Of a DNA stretch of 64,000 bases, positions 9,027 through 18,032 are shown piece by piece. Numbering within the stretch: the stretch's first letter is position 1; each line of letters begins with the position of its first letter. The notes beneath the pieces were generated by a model. The model saw only the letters and a program-made list of their open reading frames with translations, did no database searches and was not told where the DNA came from. The DNA is from Cytobacillus oceanisediminis. Its GTDB lineage: Bacteria > Bacillota > Bacilli > Bacillales > Cytobacillaceae. The stretch is taken from contig NZ_QGTW01000005.1 in assembly GCF_003182355.1 (NCBI RefSeq), positions 186,001 through 250,000 of the forward strand. Direction: 5' to 3'. The translations under genes and the position numbers were made by a program.

Positions 9027-10368
9027 AAATAAAGCCTAGCGTGCTCATAAAGACAACGATAATGGTAATCGGAACCACCCATTTCATAAGGAAGCTCCAG
9101 GTTGTGTACATGGCAGGTGAGAGCGTGTTGCTGATTGTAAATTCGTCTTTCACGAGCTGCTTGCTCATCTTATATGAAATAAACAGCGCGATTAGCAGGC
9201 TTCCTAGCGGCAGCAAGATATTGCTGACAAGGAAGTCGGTTGCATCAAAGACATTTTTTCCGAAAATCTGAAAGTCTCCCAGCAAGCTATACGATAATGC
9301 AGCAGGAATCCCAGCCGCAAATACAACAATTCCGAAGATCCAGGAGATTTTTTTCCGTGAGTGCTTTCCGTTCTCGATAAAAGCGGAGACGATAATTTCC
9401 AGCATGCTAAACGAAGATGTCAATGTTGCAAATAAGAATAAAAGCAGGAAGATCGCAAGGAAAAATTCACCCATTGGAATCTGTGAAAAGACTGCCGGCA
9501 GAACCATGAACAGGAGACCCGGGCCTTGTGCAGGCTCGAAGCCAAATGCAAATACAACCGGGAATATGGCCAATCCAGCCAGAATGGATATAAAGATATT
9601 CATGACTACAACGGAACCCGCTGAGGCAGGAATACTTACTTTTTTATCCAAATAAGAACTGTATGTAACCATGCAGGAAAAACCGACTGCAAGAGCAAAG
9701 AACGACTGTCCAAGTGCGTAAAGGGCAGATTCACCGGTGATCTTGCTGAAATCAGGGCTCAGGAAGAATTTAACCCCTTCCATTGCACCATCCAGAGTCA
9801 AGGCACGGATCACAAGCACAATAAAGAATACAAATAAAAGCGGCATCATATATTTGCTTGCTTTTTCAATTCCATTTTGTATCCCGAACGTAATAACAAT
9901 AATATTAATTAGCAAAAATGCTGCAAGACCGATAAGTGTCAAACCTGGTGTGGATGTGACGCTGCCAAATAATTCAGGATACGCTGCATCCGGCGTAATG
10001 ATTTGGCCGCCAATCGCCATTACAGTATAAATCAGCACCCATCCCCCTACAACTGCATAGAAGGAAAGCAGCAGGAAACAGCCGATTACGCCAAGCTTCC
10101 CTGTAATCGTCCACCAGCTATTGGGCGCAAGCTTATAATAAGCAGAAACCGCCTCTTTCTGTGCGCCCCGTCCGATAATAAATTCTGAAATAAGCATGGG
10201 CAGCCCAATCAGAACGGTAAATACAATAAACATGAGCAAAAATGCGCCCCCGCCGCTCGTTCCGGCTACGTACGGAAATTTCCAGATGGCCCCCAGGCCG
10301 ATCGCCGCACCGGCCGAGGACATGATAAAACCGAATTTAGATGACCATTGCTCTCGATTTGTACTCAT
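9025..10368 (-). CDS. Sodium-dependent amino-acid transporter (NSS/SNF family), probably tryptophan
   Basis: 447 residues with about 11-12 membrane helices. The N-terminus WSSKFGFIMSSAGAAIGLGA plus IWKFPY is the hallmark sodium/substrate site of the neurotransmitter:sodium symporter family, as in LeuT, TnaT and the bacterial YhdH/YocR proteins. It lies 26 bp downstream of kynA in a tryptophan-breakdown unit. Inference: it imports L-tryptophan with Na+ to feed the kynurenine pathway. GGGGGG sits 4 bases before the ATG. It is the last gene of the transcription unit, with a terminator at 8996-9026. Confidence 0.85.
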   Translation of the reverse strand: MSTNREQWSSKFGFIMSSAGAAIGLGAIWKFPYVAGTSGGGAFLLMFIVFTVLIGLPMLISEFIIGRGAQKEAVSAYYKLAPNSWWTITGKLGVIGCFLLLSFYAVVGGWVLIYTVMAIGGQIITPDAAYPELFGSVTSTPGLTLIGLAAFLLINIIVITFGIQNGIEKASKYMMPLLFVFFIVLVIRALTLDGAMEGVKFFLSPDFSKITGESALYALGQSFFALAVGFSCMVTYSSYLDKKVSIPASAGSVVVMNIFISILAGLAIFPVVFAFGFEPAQGPGLLFMVLPAVFSQIPMGEFFLAIFLLLFLFATLTSSFSMLEIIVSAFIENGKHSRKKISWIFGIVVFAAGIPAALSYSLLGDFQIFGKNVFDATDFLVSNILLPLGSLLIALFISYKMSKQLVKDEFTISNTLSPAMYTTWSFLMKWVVPITIIVVFMSTLGFI

Positions 10369-10394
10369 AGTACCCCCCTGATAATCTCTCTATT

Positions 10395-11252
10395 TTATAG
10401 CTCCGTGCGGATATCCCAAAGTTCAGGGAAGAAGCGTTGATCCAGCACTTTTTTCAAATACCCGACACCTGAAGAACCGCCAGTGCCCATCTTGAAGCCG
10501 ATGATTCTTTCCACTGTTTTCATATGGCGGAAACGCCACTGCTGCAGCCAGTCTTCAATATCCACAAGCTTTTCAGCCAGCTCATACAATTCCCAGTACT
10601 TTTCAGGATTCTTATACACAGTCATCCAGGCATTACGCACAGAATCATTTTCTTTATATGTTCTTGTTACGTCCCTGTTCAGGATCTCATCCTCAATCGG
10701 AAGCCCCGCTTTATGAAGTGCTCGGATCGCCACATCGTAAAGTCCAGGTGCTTCGAAGGCTTCTTTTAATTTCGCGTGCAGCTCCGGATCTTTTTGATAG
10801 ATTTTCAGAACATGCTCCGTTTTGTAGCCTAACGCAAATTCTACCATACGATACTGGTAGGATTGGAAGCCAGATGCCTGACCTAAAGAATCGCGGAACT
10901 CCATATACTCGGACGGTGTCAGTGTGGATAACACATCCCAGGCCTGGATAATCTGCGATTGCGTCTTCGAAACACGTGCAAGGCGCTTCTGTGCTGTGGA
11001 TAAATCATTGTTTTCAATCGATTGGATTGCTGCACCCATCTCATGAAGAATCAGCTTCATCCACAGCTCACTCACCTGGTGGATAACAATAAACAGCATC
11101 TCATCATGATGGCCGGACAGCCTGTTCTGTGCAGATAGGATCTTATCCAGCTGCAGGTACTCTCCATATGTCATGTTATTTGTAAAATCCGTATGAATAT
11201 TTTTTTCAGAGGTCGTTGCATTTTCGTCCTGGTGTTTTTTTTCGTTGATCAT
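10395..11252 (-). CDS. kynA: Tryptophan 2,3-dioxygenase
   Basis: Haem enzyme that opens the indole ring of L-Trp to N-formylkynurenine. 285 residues, the usual bacterial length. Family motifs: [33 protein letters not shown] (substrate pocket), [13 protein letters not shown], and [14 protein letters not shown] containing the proximal haem-ligand His region, then [11 protein letters not shown]. The ATG at 11252 has AGGAGG 5 bases before it (TTGGATCCTCCTTG region reversed). It is separated from kynB by 496 bp filled with a phased repeat array, yet has the same orientation. Confidence 0.95.
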   Translation of the reverse strand: MINEKKHQDENATTSEKNIHTDFTNNMTYGEYLQLDKILSAQNRLSGHHDEMLFIVIHQVSELWMKLILHEMGAAIQSIENNDLSTAQKRLARVSKTQSQIIQAWDVLSTLTPSEYMEFRDSLGQASGFQSYQYRMVEFALGYKTEHVLKIYQKDPELHAKLKEAFEAPGLYDVAIRALHKAGLPIEDEILNRDVTRTYKENDSVRNAWMTVYKNPEKYWELYELAEKLVDIEDWLQQWRFRHMKTVERIIGFKMGTGGSSGVGYLKKVLDQRFFPELWDIRTEL

Positions 11253-11299
11253 GTTGATCCTCCTTGTGTTGTTAGTTCTGGTTCTTATTGTGGTTCAAG

Positions 11300-11757
11300 C
11301 CCGGAATATCGGTAACTGACCGATTTAATTGGAAAGTGGCCACTATGAATTTGGCAGCCTGCTAATTATCGTTTGGCCGGTAAACCAAATCTGAAAAACT
11401 GCAAAAATATCGGTTGGCCGGTAACTCTCTCAGTTTGGCCGGTATTTTACTAAAATTGGCCGATAAGTATTCGGTTTCGGCTGATAAATTCATGAAACTG
11501 GCCGGTATACGAATCTGTACATAATCTCAAAGCTACAAATTACCGCTTGGCCGGTAAATCCCTCAGTTTGGCCGGTATTTTACTAAAATTGGCCGGTAAA
11601 TGTACGATTTTGGCCGGTATTTTCAATAATATGGCCGGTATTAACTATTTTTTCCCTCTACTAAGCAGATGAAAGCTGCAAAATTGCCGTTTGCCCGATA
11701 AACCAGGCAGTTGGGCCGTTATATCTTTAGACTTTGCCTTTAAAAACTCTATATTGG
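11300..11757 (-). repeat. 21-bp phased TTGGCCGGTA array inside the kyn operon
   Basis: Plus-strand GGCCGGTA-type words begin at 11416, 11437, 11458, 11479, 11500, then 11549, 11570, 11591, 11612, 11633, each run being exactly 21 bp apart. After a 60-bp step, degenerate words continue at 11693, 11714, 11735 and 11756, the last inside the final codons of kynB. The left end starts with TGACCGATT at 11317, linking this array to the TGACCGATA family. The 5' part also shows an internal near-duplicate block (about 11427-11468 and 11560-11600). Confidence 0.85.
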
Positions 11758-12378
11758 CCTAATAACCGCCCTTACCGGACTGCCATCCGCCTCTTTAATT
11801 GGCAGCGGCAGCGCAATCAGTTCGTAATTTCCTTCTTCCACATCATCAAGCATGATATTTTCGAGAATATGAATCCCATTTCGATATAAAGCATGGTGTG
11901 TCTCCATATCCTTGCTGTCGAGCGGATCGACGGATGGGACATCCACACCTAGCAGGCGCACGCCTTTGCTGCCCAGGTAGTCCGCCATATCCGAAGCCAA
12001 TTCAGAAATCCTTTCCGGAAACACTTCCGGATTATTCGGAACCGCTGTTTTCAGCAGCACACGTTCCACGCCTTCCAAATCAAAACCGCGCAATACTTCA
12101 GCATCCACACGATCATAACCAGACACATCAATTACACGCGCAGCCCCGATATATAGCTCAATATCAAGATCAATAATCTTCTCGCCTTCTTCATTAAAAT
12201 GGAACGGCGCATCGACATGGGTACCGGTATGCAGGCTGGTTGTAATTCGTCCAATATTGACAGAACCAGTTTGTTCTTTTGTAAAAGCCGTTTCGTATTT
12301 GAATGGCGTGTCGCCGGGCCAGTGCGCAATATCGCTGCTTAATGGCTGTGAAATATCAATCCACCCTTTTTTCGTCAT
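11749..12378 (-). CDS. kynB: Kynurenine formamidase
   Basis: Hydrolyses N-formylkynurenine to kynurenine and formate. 209 residues, the usual length for the cyclase-type KynB family. Metal-binding motif [12 protein letters not shown] at about residues 50-61. [21 protein letters not shown] is the second family signature. The start ATG at 12378 overlaps the kynU stop by 4 bases (ATGA), so translation is coupled. The stop codon lies inside the last degenerate word of the downstream repeat array. Confidence 0.95.
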   Translation of the reverse strand: MTKKGWIDISQPLSSDIAHWPGDTPFKYETAFTKEQTGSVNIGRITTSLHTGTHVDAPFHFNEEGEKIIDLDIELYIGAARVIDVSGYDRVDAEVLRGFDLEGVERVLLKTAVPNNPEVFPERISELASDMADYLGSKGVRLLGVDVPSVDPLDSKDMETHHALYRNGIHILENIMLDDVEEGNYELIALPLPIKEADGSPVRAVIRPI

Positions 12379-13646
12379 GCCACGACTCCCCGCTTATTTT
12401 CAAATTGCTTGTATTTTTCCTCTTTCATGATGCCTTTTAAAATCTGCACTGTTTTCCATACATCTTCAAATGTATTGTAAAGCGCAACCGGCGCCAGCCT
12501 AATTCCATTCGGTGCGCGGAAATCAGGAATGACTCCCTCCGCCTTCAATGCCTTACAAATTCTAGCCGCTTCCGGATGCTCCAGATAAATATGGCCGCCG
12601 CGCTTCTTCTCATCAAGCGGATTTCGCAGAACAAAACCGTGTCCGTTCAGCTCATGCTTAATCAAATCTATCAGATAGCCTGTCAGTTTAAGGGATTTCT
12701 CGCGGATCTTCTCCATCCCAACTTCATTAAACATGCTTAGAGACCCAATAATCGGTGCCATGCTAAAAATATTCGGCGTTCCGATTTGGTATGCGCCTGC
12801 ATCCTCAGCAACTGTCAACTCATGCTCCATATCAAATTGCTTATCTTTACGGGAGCTGAACCAGCCGGCAAGTCCGGGCACTTTTCCAAAGTGACGCTTG
12901 TTCACGAACAATCCGCCAGTGGATCCTGGTCCGCCATTCAGATGCTTATAGTTGCACCAGAAAGCGAAATCGGCATCCCACACACTCAACTTATGAGGAA
13001 TGGAGCCAACCGAATGGCATAAGTCAAATCCAATCTCGATGCCGCGCTTATGCGCCTCGGCAGTCAAGTATTCCATATCCAGCACCTGGCCGCTGCGATA
13101 CAAAACACCCGGCAGGACAATCAGCGCGATCTCATCAGTCATCGCTGCAACAATATCTTCTTCTTTCAGCGTATGGCCATCTCCGCTCTTTACCTGGACA
13201 AGGTGCTCAGCAGGATCAAAGCCCTTTAGCTTAATCTGGCTTTGCAGCGCATAAATATCGCTCGGAAAATTTAATTCGTCCGCCAATATTTTCGTTCTTT
13301 TTCCTTCCGGCTTATAAAAAGTTGACACAAGCTGGTGCAGGTTTACAGTTGTGGAACCGCTTACAACTACTTCCTCCGGATTTGCTCCAACGATTGGCGC
13401 CAACTCTTTTCCTAGAGTTTCAGATAGGTAGAACCAAGGATTATCGCCTTCTGTCCAGCCGTCAATTCCATGGTGCTTCCAGGAATCCAGCAAATCGAGA
13501 AGCGATTTTTCAGCCCGTTTGGAAAGAAGTCCAAGGGAGTTTCCATCCAAGTAAATTCCGTTTTCTTTTATATAAAACTCTTCACGATAAGATGCCAGTT
13601 CATCCTGTGCATCCTTTCCGATTGCATATTCACGTGTAATATCCAT
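12375..13646 (-). CDS. kynU: Kynureninase
   Basis: PLP enzyme that cleaves kynurenine to anthranilate and alanine. 423 residues. Pattern: [15 protein letters not shown] near residue 33, the cofactor loop [15 protein letters not shown], the Asp pocket [14 protein letters not shown], and the PLP-Lys site [16 protein letters not shown] near residue 240. First gene of the kyn unit. A sigma-A promoter with an overlapping palindrome lies 39-68 bp upstream. No anthranilate-degrading genes follow in the window, so the product may enter tryptophan synthesis or be exported. Confidence 0.95.
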   Translation of the reverse strand: MDITREYAIGKDAQDELASYREEFYIKENGIYLDGNSLGLLSKRAEKSLLDLLDSWKHHGIDGWTEGDNPWFYLSETLGKELAPIVGANPEEVVVSGSTTVNLHQLVSTFYKPEGKRTKILADELNFPSDIYALQSQIKLKGFDPAEHLVQVKSGDGHTLKEEDIVAAMTDEIALIVLPGVLYRSGQVLDMEYLTAEAHKRGIEIGFDLCHSVGSIPHKLSVWDADFAFWCNYKHLNGGPGSTGGLFVNKRHFGKVPGLAGWFSSRKDKQFDMEHELTVAEDAGAYQIGTPNIFSMAPIIGSLSMFNEVGMEKIREKSLKLTGYLIDLIKHELNGHGFVLRNPLDEKKRGGHIYLEHPEAARICKALKAEGVIPDFRAPNGIRLAPVALYNTFEDVWKTVQILKGIMKEEKYKQFENKRGVVA

Positions 13647-13684
13647 AGATTTCCAACCTTTCAGAATATTTATTATTTACGCAA

Positions 13685-13714
13685 ATTATATAAGTTTGAT
13701 TGACACTATGTCAA
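13685..13714 (-). promoter_or_regulatory. Promoter and operator of the kyn operon
   Basis: Reading the minus strand: -35 TTGACA (13709-13714), 18-bp spacer, -10 TATAAT (13685-13690). The -35 lies in a perfect 15-bp palindrome TTGACACTATGTCAA (13700-13714), and one more TTGACA half-site continues upstream at 13721-13727. A repressor bound here would block the -35. The divergent TetR gene is the natural candidate. Confidence 0.75.
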
Positions 13715-13770
13715 TGATATAATGTCAATAAGGTTGTCAGAAAACTCAAAACCATTTAAACTTACAAGAA

Positions 13771-13954
13771 AAGCGGAAGCGCCTTGCCCACGAAGGAACG
13801 CAGACTAAGAACGCCACGTCCTGTGGCAACGTCTGCATGACCCCCATCCTCCCAAAAGCTGCCGCTTTTGGACGTGCGATGATTATGAGAGTCCCTAGGA
13901 GCCGCAACTAGACAAGCTTGTGACCTCAAGGGGGTAGGCGCTGGAGCTAGACAG
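13771..13954. repeat. Dispersed structured intergenic repeat (AAGCGGAAGCGCC ... GGAGCTAGACAG type)
   Basis: The ends AAGCGGAAGCGCC and AGGCGCTGGAGCTAGACAG are the outer parts of a repeat common in Bacillus intergenic DNA (recognised from memory). Inverted arms AGCGCCT/AGGCGCT flank an interior with two hairpins: GCCACgtcctGTGGC and AAAAGCtgccGCTTTT. No ORF is present. It could be a MITE-like element or a structured RNA. Confidence 0.6.
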
Positions 13955-14044
13955 TTATCGACGTTTAAAAAATTTTACATTTTCATACTAAAAAAATACT
14001 TCGGCGTTCGAAATATAAAAGCAAACTGGCAAAGGAATGAAACC

Positions 14045-14662
14045 ATGACAAACTCAATCGGCCAATTGCCGGCAAGGCAGCAGCAAGCCATTAAGACGCG
14101 CAGCAAACTCCTGAAAGCCGGAAAAGAAGTGTTCCTCGAAAACGGCTTTCAAAAAGCGACTATCTCGCAAATTATTAAAAAAGCCAAAACAGGCTACGGA
14201 ACGGCATACGTCTATTTTAAAAATAAAGATGAGCTTTTCATCACGTTAATGGAAGATTTGATGAACCAATTTTACGAAGTGGCGGAGATGCCCTTCAAAC
14301 CGCAGACCAAAGTCGAAGCCTATGAAAATATTAAAAAGCAGGTCCGCCTTTTCCTCCAGCTGGCTTTGGATGAACGGGATATGATGAATGTAGTAAAGGA
14401 AGCGATTGGAGTATCAGCAGAAATCAATAACAAATGGTATATGATCCGTGAGCGCTTTATCGAGCGGATTTCGGTGGATATCCGTTATGCCCAGGCGCAG
14501 AAGCTTGCCAAGCAGCATCTCGACCCATTCCTTACCGCAAGAGGATGGTTCTACTCCAACGAAATGTTTATGTGGGAGCTGGTCATGAATGATGGCAAAT
14601 ACAAGATGGACGATATAATTGAGAACCTGACCAGCATGTATACGGGTGGGTTGTATGAATAA
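14045..14662 (+). CDS. TetR/AcrR-family regulator, likely of the kyn operon
   Basis: 205 residues. The N-terminal helix-turn-helix (about 17-62) is typical: KTRSKLLKAGKEVFLENGF, then ISQIIKKAKTGYGTAYVYFK. The C-terminal ligand domain is unassigned. It is divergent from kynU across a 398-bp gap holding the kyn promoter/operator and a structured repeat. Inference: it senses tryptophan or a kynurenine intermediate and represses the kyn unit. Gene position is the only evidence for the target. Confidence 0.8.
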   Translation: MTNSIGQLPARQQQAIKTRSKLLKAGKEVFLENGFQKATISQIIKKAKTGYGTAYVYFKNKDELFITLMEDLMNQFYEVAEMPFKPQTKVEAYENIKKQVRLFLQLALDERDMMNVVKEAIGVSAEINNKWYMIRERFIERISVDIRYAQAQKLAKQHLDPFLTARGWFYSNEMFMWELVMNDGKYKMDDIIENLTSMYTGGLYE

Positions 14663-14763
14663 TAGAGTGAATTTGATCAGGATTTAATAAAATTAATATG
14701 CAAAATAGAAAACACCCCGTATTTATGAATGGATATTTCAGGTTTAAAAAAGCAATTTAAAAT

Positions 14764-14862
14764 TTATGCACCACTTTCATAGATTTGCGCATCACTTGTT
14801 AAAATTATGCTTTAGTTGCGCTTACTTATGCACCACTTATCGATTTTATGCACAACTTCCCA
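14764..14862. repeat. 20-21-bp phased TGCACCACTT array
   Basis: GCACCACT-type words start at 14768, 14789 (GCATCACT), 14809 (degenerate), 14830 and 14850 (GCACAACT): steps of 21, 20, 21 and 20. The word is different from the TGACCGATA family but the period is the same. It lies between the TetR stop and a terminator, in a gap with no gene. Confidence 0.7.
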
Positions 14863-14898
14863 TTGACCGTCTGTTTTAAGAACAAATAGTGTTCAACA

Positions 14899-14938
14899 AA
14901 AAGGTGCCTCTCCCCGCCAAGGGAAAGGCACCTTTTTT
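14899..14938. terminator. Rho-independent terminator of the ABC/HtrA unit
   Basis: AAGGTGCCTctCCC/GGGaaAGGCACCTT stem with runs of A and T on both sides. It terminates the leftward operon and can also stop rightward transcripts from the TetR gene. Confidence 0.9.
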
Positions 14939-15635
14939 AATTAGAAACCAGCTCTTTCTCATTCACAGAAACCGTGATGCTTCCTTTTGACAGCTTGACC
15001 ATTACATCTGAATTCCGGGCGATATTCGGATCATGGGTAACAACAATTACGCACTTCCCTTCATCATGGGCCAGTGTTCTCAGCAATCCAACTATCTCCT
15101 GGGCGGTATCTTCATCCAGGTTTCCAGTCGGTTCATCAGCAACAATCAGGTCTGCATCACAGCACAGTGCCCTCGCAATAGATACACGCTGCTGCTGTCC
15201 TCCGCTTAATGTGAGGACTTTTTGCCGTGCCTGTATTTCAGAAATCCCCACCCGCTGCAGCATTTCCAAAGCGACAGCCTTTTTATTTTTCCTGGAAGTG
15301 CCCGTAATTTCCATGGCGGTCAAAACATTTTGCAATGCTGTCATATAGGGCAGCAAATTATAAGATTGGAAGACAATCGAGACATATTTATTGCGGTATC
15401 TGGTCAGCCCTATTTTACGGATGTCCTTCCCTTCATACAGAACTTCTCCCTCTTTCGGAACATCCAGCGCACTTGCAAGGGCCAGGAACGTGGTTTTTCC
15501 AGAACCGGAAGGCCCGGTAATGCTGTAGAACTTGCCTTTCTCGAAACTGACATTAATATTTTTCAAGATATCGTGTTTTTTATTTTCGTGTTTATACCAG
15601 TAGCTGATATTTTTAAATTCCAGCAAAGCACTCAT
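14937..15635 (-). CDS. ABC transporter ATP-binding protein (MacB/LolD type)
   Basis: 232-residue ATPase. Walker A GPSGSGKTTFLA near residue 42, Q-loop SIVFQSYNLLPYMTALQN, signature LSGGQQQRVSIARAL near 145, Walker B LIVADEPTGNLDE, H-loop VIVVTHD. It pairs with the FtsX-type permease 24 bp upstream, so the complex is a mechanotransmission type exporter rather than a classical importer. Last gene of the htrA-prsA-permease-ATPase unit. The substrate cannot be inferred. Confidence 0.9.
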   Translation of the reverse strand: MSALLEFKNISYWYKHENKKHDILKNINVSFEKGKFYSITGPSGSGKTTFLALASALDVPKEGEVLYEGKDIRKIGLTRYRNKYVSIVFQSYNLLPYMTALQNVLTAMEITGTSRKNKKAVALEMLQRVGISEIQARQKVLTLSGGQQQRVSIARALCCDADLIVADEPTGNLDEDTAQEIVGLLRTLAHDEGKCVIVVTHDPNIARNSDVMVKLSKGSITVSVNEKELVSN

Positions 15636-15659
15636 TTTTCCCCATCTCCTTTTTAAATA

Positions 15660-17129
15660 TTAATCCTGCTTGGTGAGGATAGCTTTCGGCTGAAGGCGCA
15701 GAACAGATAGCGATGGCAAAAGTGCCGAAACCGCCGCAATCACCAGCCCGATTAGCGCCAGAAATCGTAGATCCTCTGTTGTCACTTGGACATTTAGCTC
15801 CTCAACGGTTTCCACTTGTCCCGATTGCTGTGCCTGAATCATTCCCGGACCAAATCCGCCCATGCCTCTTCCTCTAAAAGATTCCGGTGTATTACTTTGT
15901 TCCGCTGATTCAAGTTCCTGATGCAGCAGCTGATCGCCAAGCTGACTGGCCACTACATTTCCGCTCACTGTAGCAATGCAAAGCGACAGAACCGCCACGA
16001 CTAAAATTTCTGCCATGAACTGGCCGGCAAGCTTCCACCTTTTTTCGCCAATGGCCAGCAGAACGCCCATCTCATACTTTCGTTCCCGGATAGACAACAT
16101 GACAATCAAGCCCAAAATAATGGCTCCAGCAAGGGAAACCAAATACACGATATTATTTGAAAAACTGGCTACATTCTCAATCGGCCCAACCATTTGCTGG
16201 TAAAGCTGGTCATCCGCATCAAGTTTGAAGATGTCAAAATCAATGCTGCTTTCCGCTTTTGCCTGATCAATAAAGCTTTGCATCGCTTCCGGATCATCTA
16301 TATAGTAAATAGCACTATCAATTGTATTTTCATAATCATCACCCTTTAACGCAGCTGCTGCTGTGTAAGGAACATATAGCTTGTTATAAGGATTCAAGGC
16401 TGTAAAATCCATCGCCTGATCGGACCCAGTTGAAGCCGTTTCATAGATACCGATTATTTCGAGTTCTATAGCTGCTGACTCGTCCCGCGGGCTGGAAACC
16501 GTGATAGTATCGCCAACCTTTAATTCATTTTCTTCCGCTAATGTTTGTTCAATAAGTGTGACATTTTTTCCAATATTCTCTTCTGTTATCCCGCTTCCTT
16601 CGACAATTGCTGCCGTTCCTTCCATAAATTCTGCAACAGAATCGGTAAAAGCAACTCCCTGAAGGCTGACGTCTCCCTGCATCATTCCACCCGGCATGCC
16701 TCTGCCCGGGCTCTCGCTTTCACTGCTATCTTCAGACGTTTCTAACGCAGAGGAATCGCTTTCGATTGGTTCAAAATCTGAAGCTAGTCCAGTAGTAGAT
16801 GAATAAAAATTATAGCCTTTAATTTGTTCGTAATCTGTTAGCTCTTCAGCCGTTTCAAGCGGAACCGGCACTGATTGGAATCGTACCCTCTCTCCTCCGG
16901 TTTGCTGTGACATTGCCTGTTCTCTCAGCTTTTCCATATCGACTTGCAAGGTAACATCCGCTCCCAGCTTTTGCCTTGCCAAATCCCCTGATTTTTCGGC
17001 TGCTGTCTGGATGGACAGGCCAGCCAAAACGAACACACATATAACCGTAAAAACAAAAACCTGCAGAATACTTTTCCCTTTTCTGGCTTTCATACTTAAA
17101 AAAGCTCGCTTTAAAAAATTCATCCCCAT
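15660..17129 (-). CDS. FtsX-like ABC transporter permease with Gly/Met-rich extracellular inserts
   Basis: 489 residues: one N-terminal membrane helix (about 18-40), a large extracellular domain (about 45-325), then three membrane helices near 327-347, 370-390 and 460-480, the MacB/FtsX layout. Odd: two Met/Gly-rich low-complexity stretches, GRGMPGGMMQGD at about 143-154 and RGRGMGGFGPGMIQAQQSGQ at about 422-441, plus a Ser/Glu-rich linker. Such stretches occur in metal-binding or surface-exposed loops, but no function is proven. The start ATG has AGGAGG 5 bases before it. It sits 14 bp after the PrsA-like gene. Confidence 0.85.
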   Translation of the reverse strand: MGMNFLKRAFLSMKARKGKSILQVFVFTVICVFVLAGLSIQTAAEKSGDLARQKLGADVTLQVDMEKLREQAMSQQTGGERVRFQSVPVPLETAEELTDYEQIKGYNFYSSTTGLASDFEPIESDSSALETSEDSSESESPGRGMPGGMMQGDVSLQGVAFTDSVAEFMEGTAAIVEGSGITEENIGKNVTLIEQTLAEENELKVGDTITVSSPRDESAAIELEIIGIYETASTGSDQAMDFTALNPYNKLYVPYTAAAALKGDDYENTIDSAIYYIDDPEAMQSFIDQAKAESSIDFDIFKLDADDQLYQQMVGPIENVASFSNNIVYLVSLAGAIILGLIVMLSIRERKYEMGVLLAIGEKRWKLAGQFMAEILVVAVLSLCIATVSGNVVASQLGDQLLHQELESAEQSNTPESFRGRGMGGFGPGMIQAQQSGQVETVEELNVQVTTEDLRFLALIGLVIAAVSALLPSLSVLRLQPKAILTKQD

Positions 17130-17143
17130 TCTCCCCTCCTAAC

Positions 17144-18022
17144 TCAGCCCTCTAAATAGTTCTTAATCTCATATTCTTCAAATTTCTCATCAAGCCATGA
17201 TGTGTATTCTGTCTGCATTTTCGTTTCAAATAATGCATTCTTGATTTCTTCTTTTACATCCTCATAAACAGCTTCTTTTGCTTCTTGCTTTTCTGCTACC
17301 TTGATCACATGGTAACCGTACTCTGTCTTGACAGGTTCGCTGATTTTACCAACTTCCAACGAAAAAGCTGCCTCTTCAAACTCAGCAACCATATCTCCTT
17401 TTCCGAAGAATCCAAGGTCTCCGCCGGCATCTTTATTGCTGTCATCAGTTGAGTATTCCGCGGCCAATTCTGCGAAGTCCCCGCCACCATTCAGTTTCTC
17501 AATGACTTCTTTTGCCGTTGCCTCATCTTCTACTAAAATGTGGCTCGCTTTCACCTGCTCCTGTTGTGCAAAGCTGTCTTTGTTTTCATCAAAATAAGTT
17601 TTCATTTCATCTTCCGTAATCTCGATTCTTGGTTCCAGCAGTTTCTTCGTTGCCAGATATGATTTGATATCCTTTTCAAAATCCGCCATCGTCAGGCCGC
17701 TCGTTTCCAGTGTCTGCTTTAAAGCATCCTCCCCCCCGTACGACTCGGCATATACTGCTTTTTCTTCATCAATTTCTTCTTGTGTCACTTTAATTTTTTC
17801 CTTTTCCACTTCCTGCTCAATCACTTTGTCGGTGATTAAGGTGTCCAAAAGGTCCTGTCCGTACTGGGAGACGAGCCGCTCATGCAGCTCATCCTCGTTG
17901 ATTTTTTCCCCATTCACGGTCGCTACAGCATCATCCTGTACGGTAAAAAAGATGGTGAAAGCTGCTCCTATTGTAAAAATTGTGCCAAATACCCAAAATA
18001 GAACTTTCTTGTTTTTCATCAT
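17144..18022 (-). CDS. Membrane-anchored PrsA/SurA-type foldase (parvulin PPIase)
   Basis: 292 residues. An N-terminal membrane helix (about 5-27) without a lipobox Cys, so it is helix-anchored, unlike lipoprotein PrsA. Next a SurA-N-like region ([11 protein letters not shown] to about 130), then a parvulin domain (about 155-250) with [48 protein letters not shown] and [10 protein letters not shown]. It helps secreted proteins fold on the outer face of the membrane. It lies 10 bp after htrA in one transcription unit, so the two probably act together in envelope protein quality control. Confidence 0.9.
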   Translation of the reverse strand: MMKNKKVLFWVFGTIFTIGAAFTIFFTVQDDAVATVNGEKINEDELHERLVSQYGQDLLDTLITDKVIEQEVEKEKIKVTQEEIDEEKAVYAESYGGEDALKQTLETSGLTMADFEKDIKSYLATKKLLEPRIEITEDEMKTYFDENKDSFAQQEQVKASHILVEDEATAKEVIEKLNGGGDFAELAAEYSTDDSNKDAGGDLGFFGKGDMVAEFEEAAFSLEVGKISEPVKTEYGYHVIKVAEKQEAKEAVYEDVKEEIKNALFETKMQTEYTSWLDEKFEEYEIKNYLEG

Positions 18023-18032
18023 GTTCCCCTTC

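Noticed and set aside
8652-9032. 126-aa plus-strand ORF in the gap before the NSS transporter
   Set aside because: Composition is not coding-like, no ribosome site, and it runs through a bidirectional terminator. The minus strand shows a better, though broken, coding trace.
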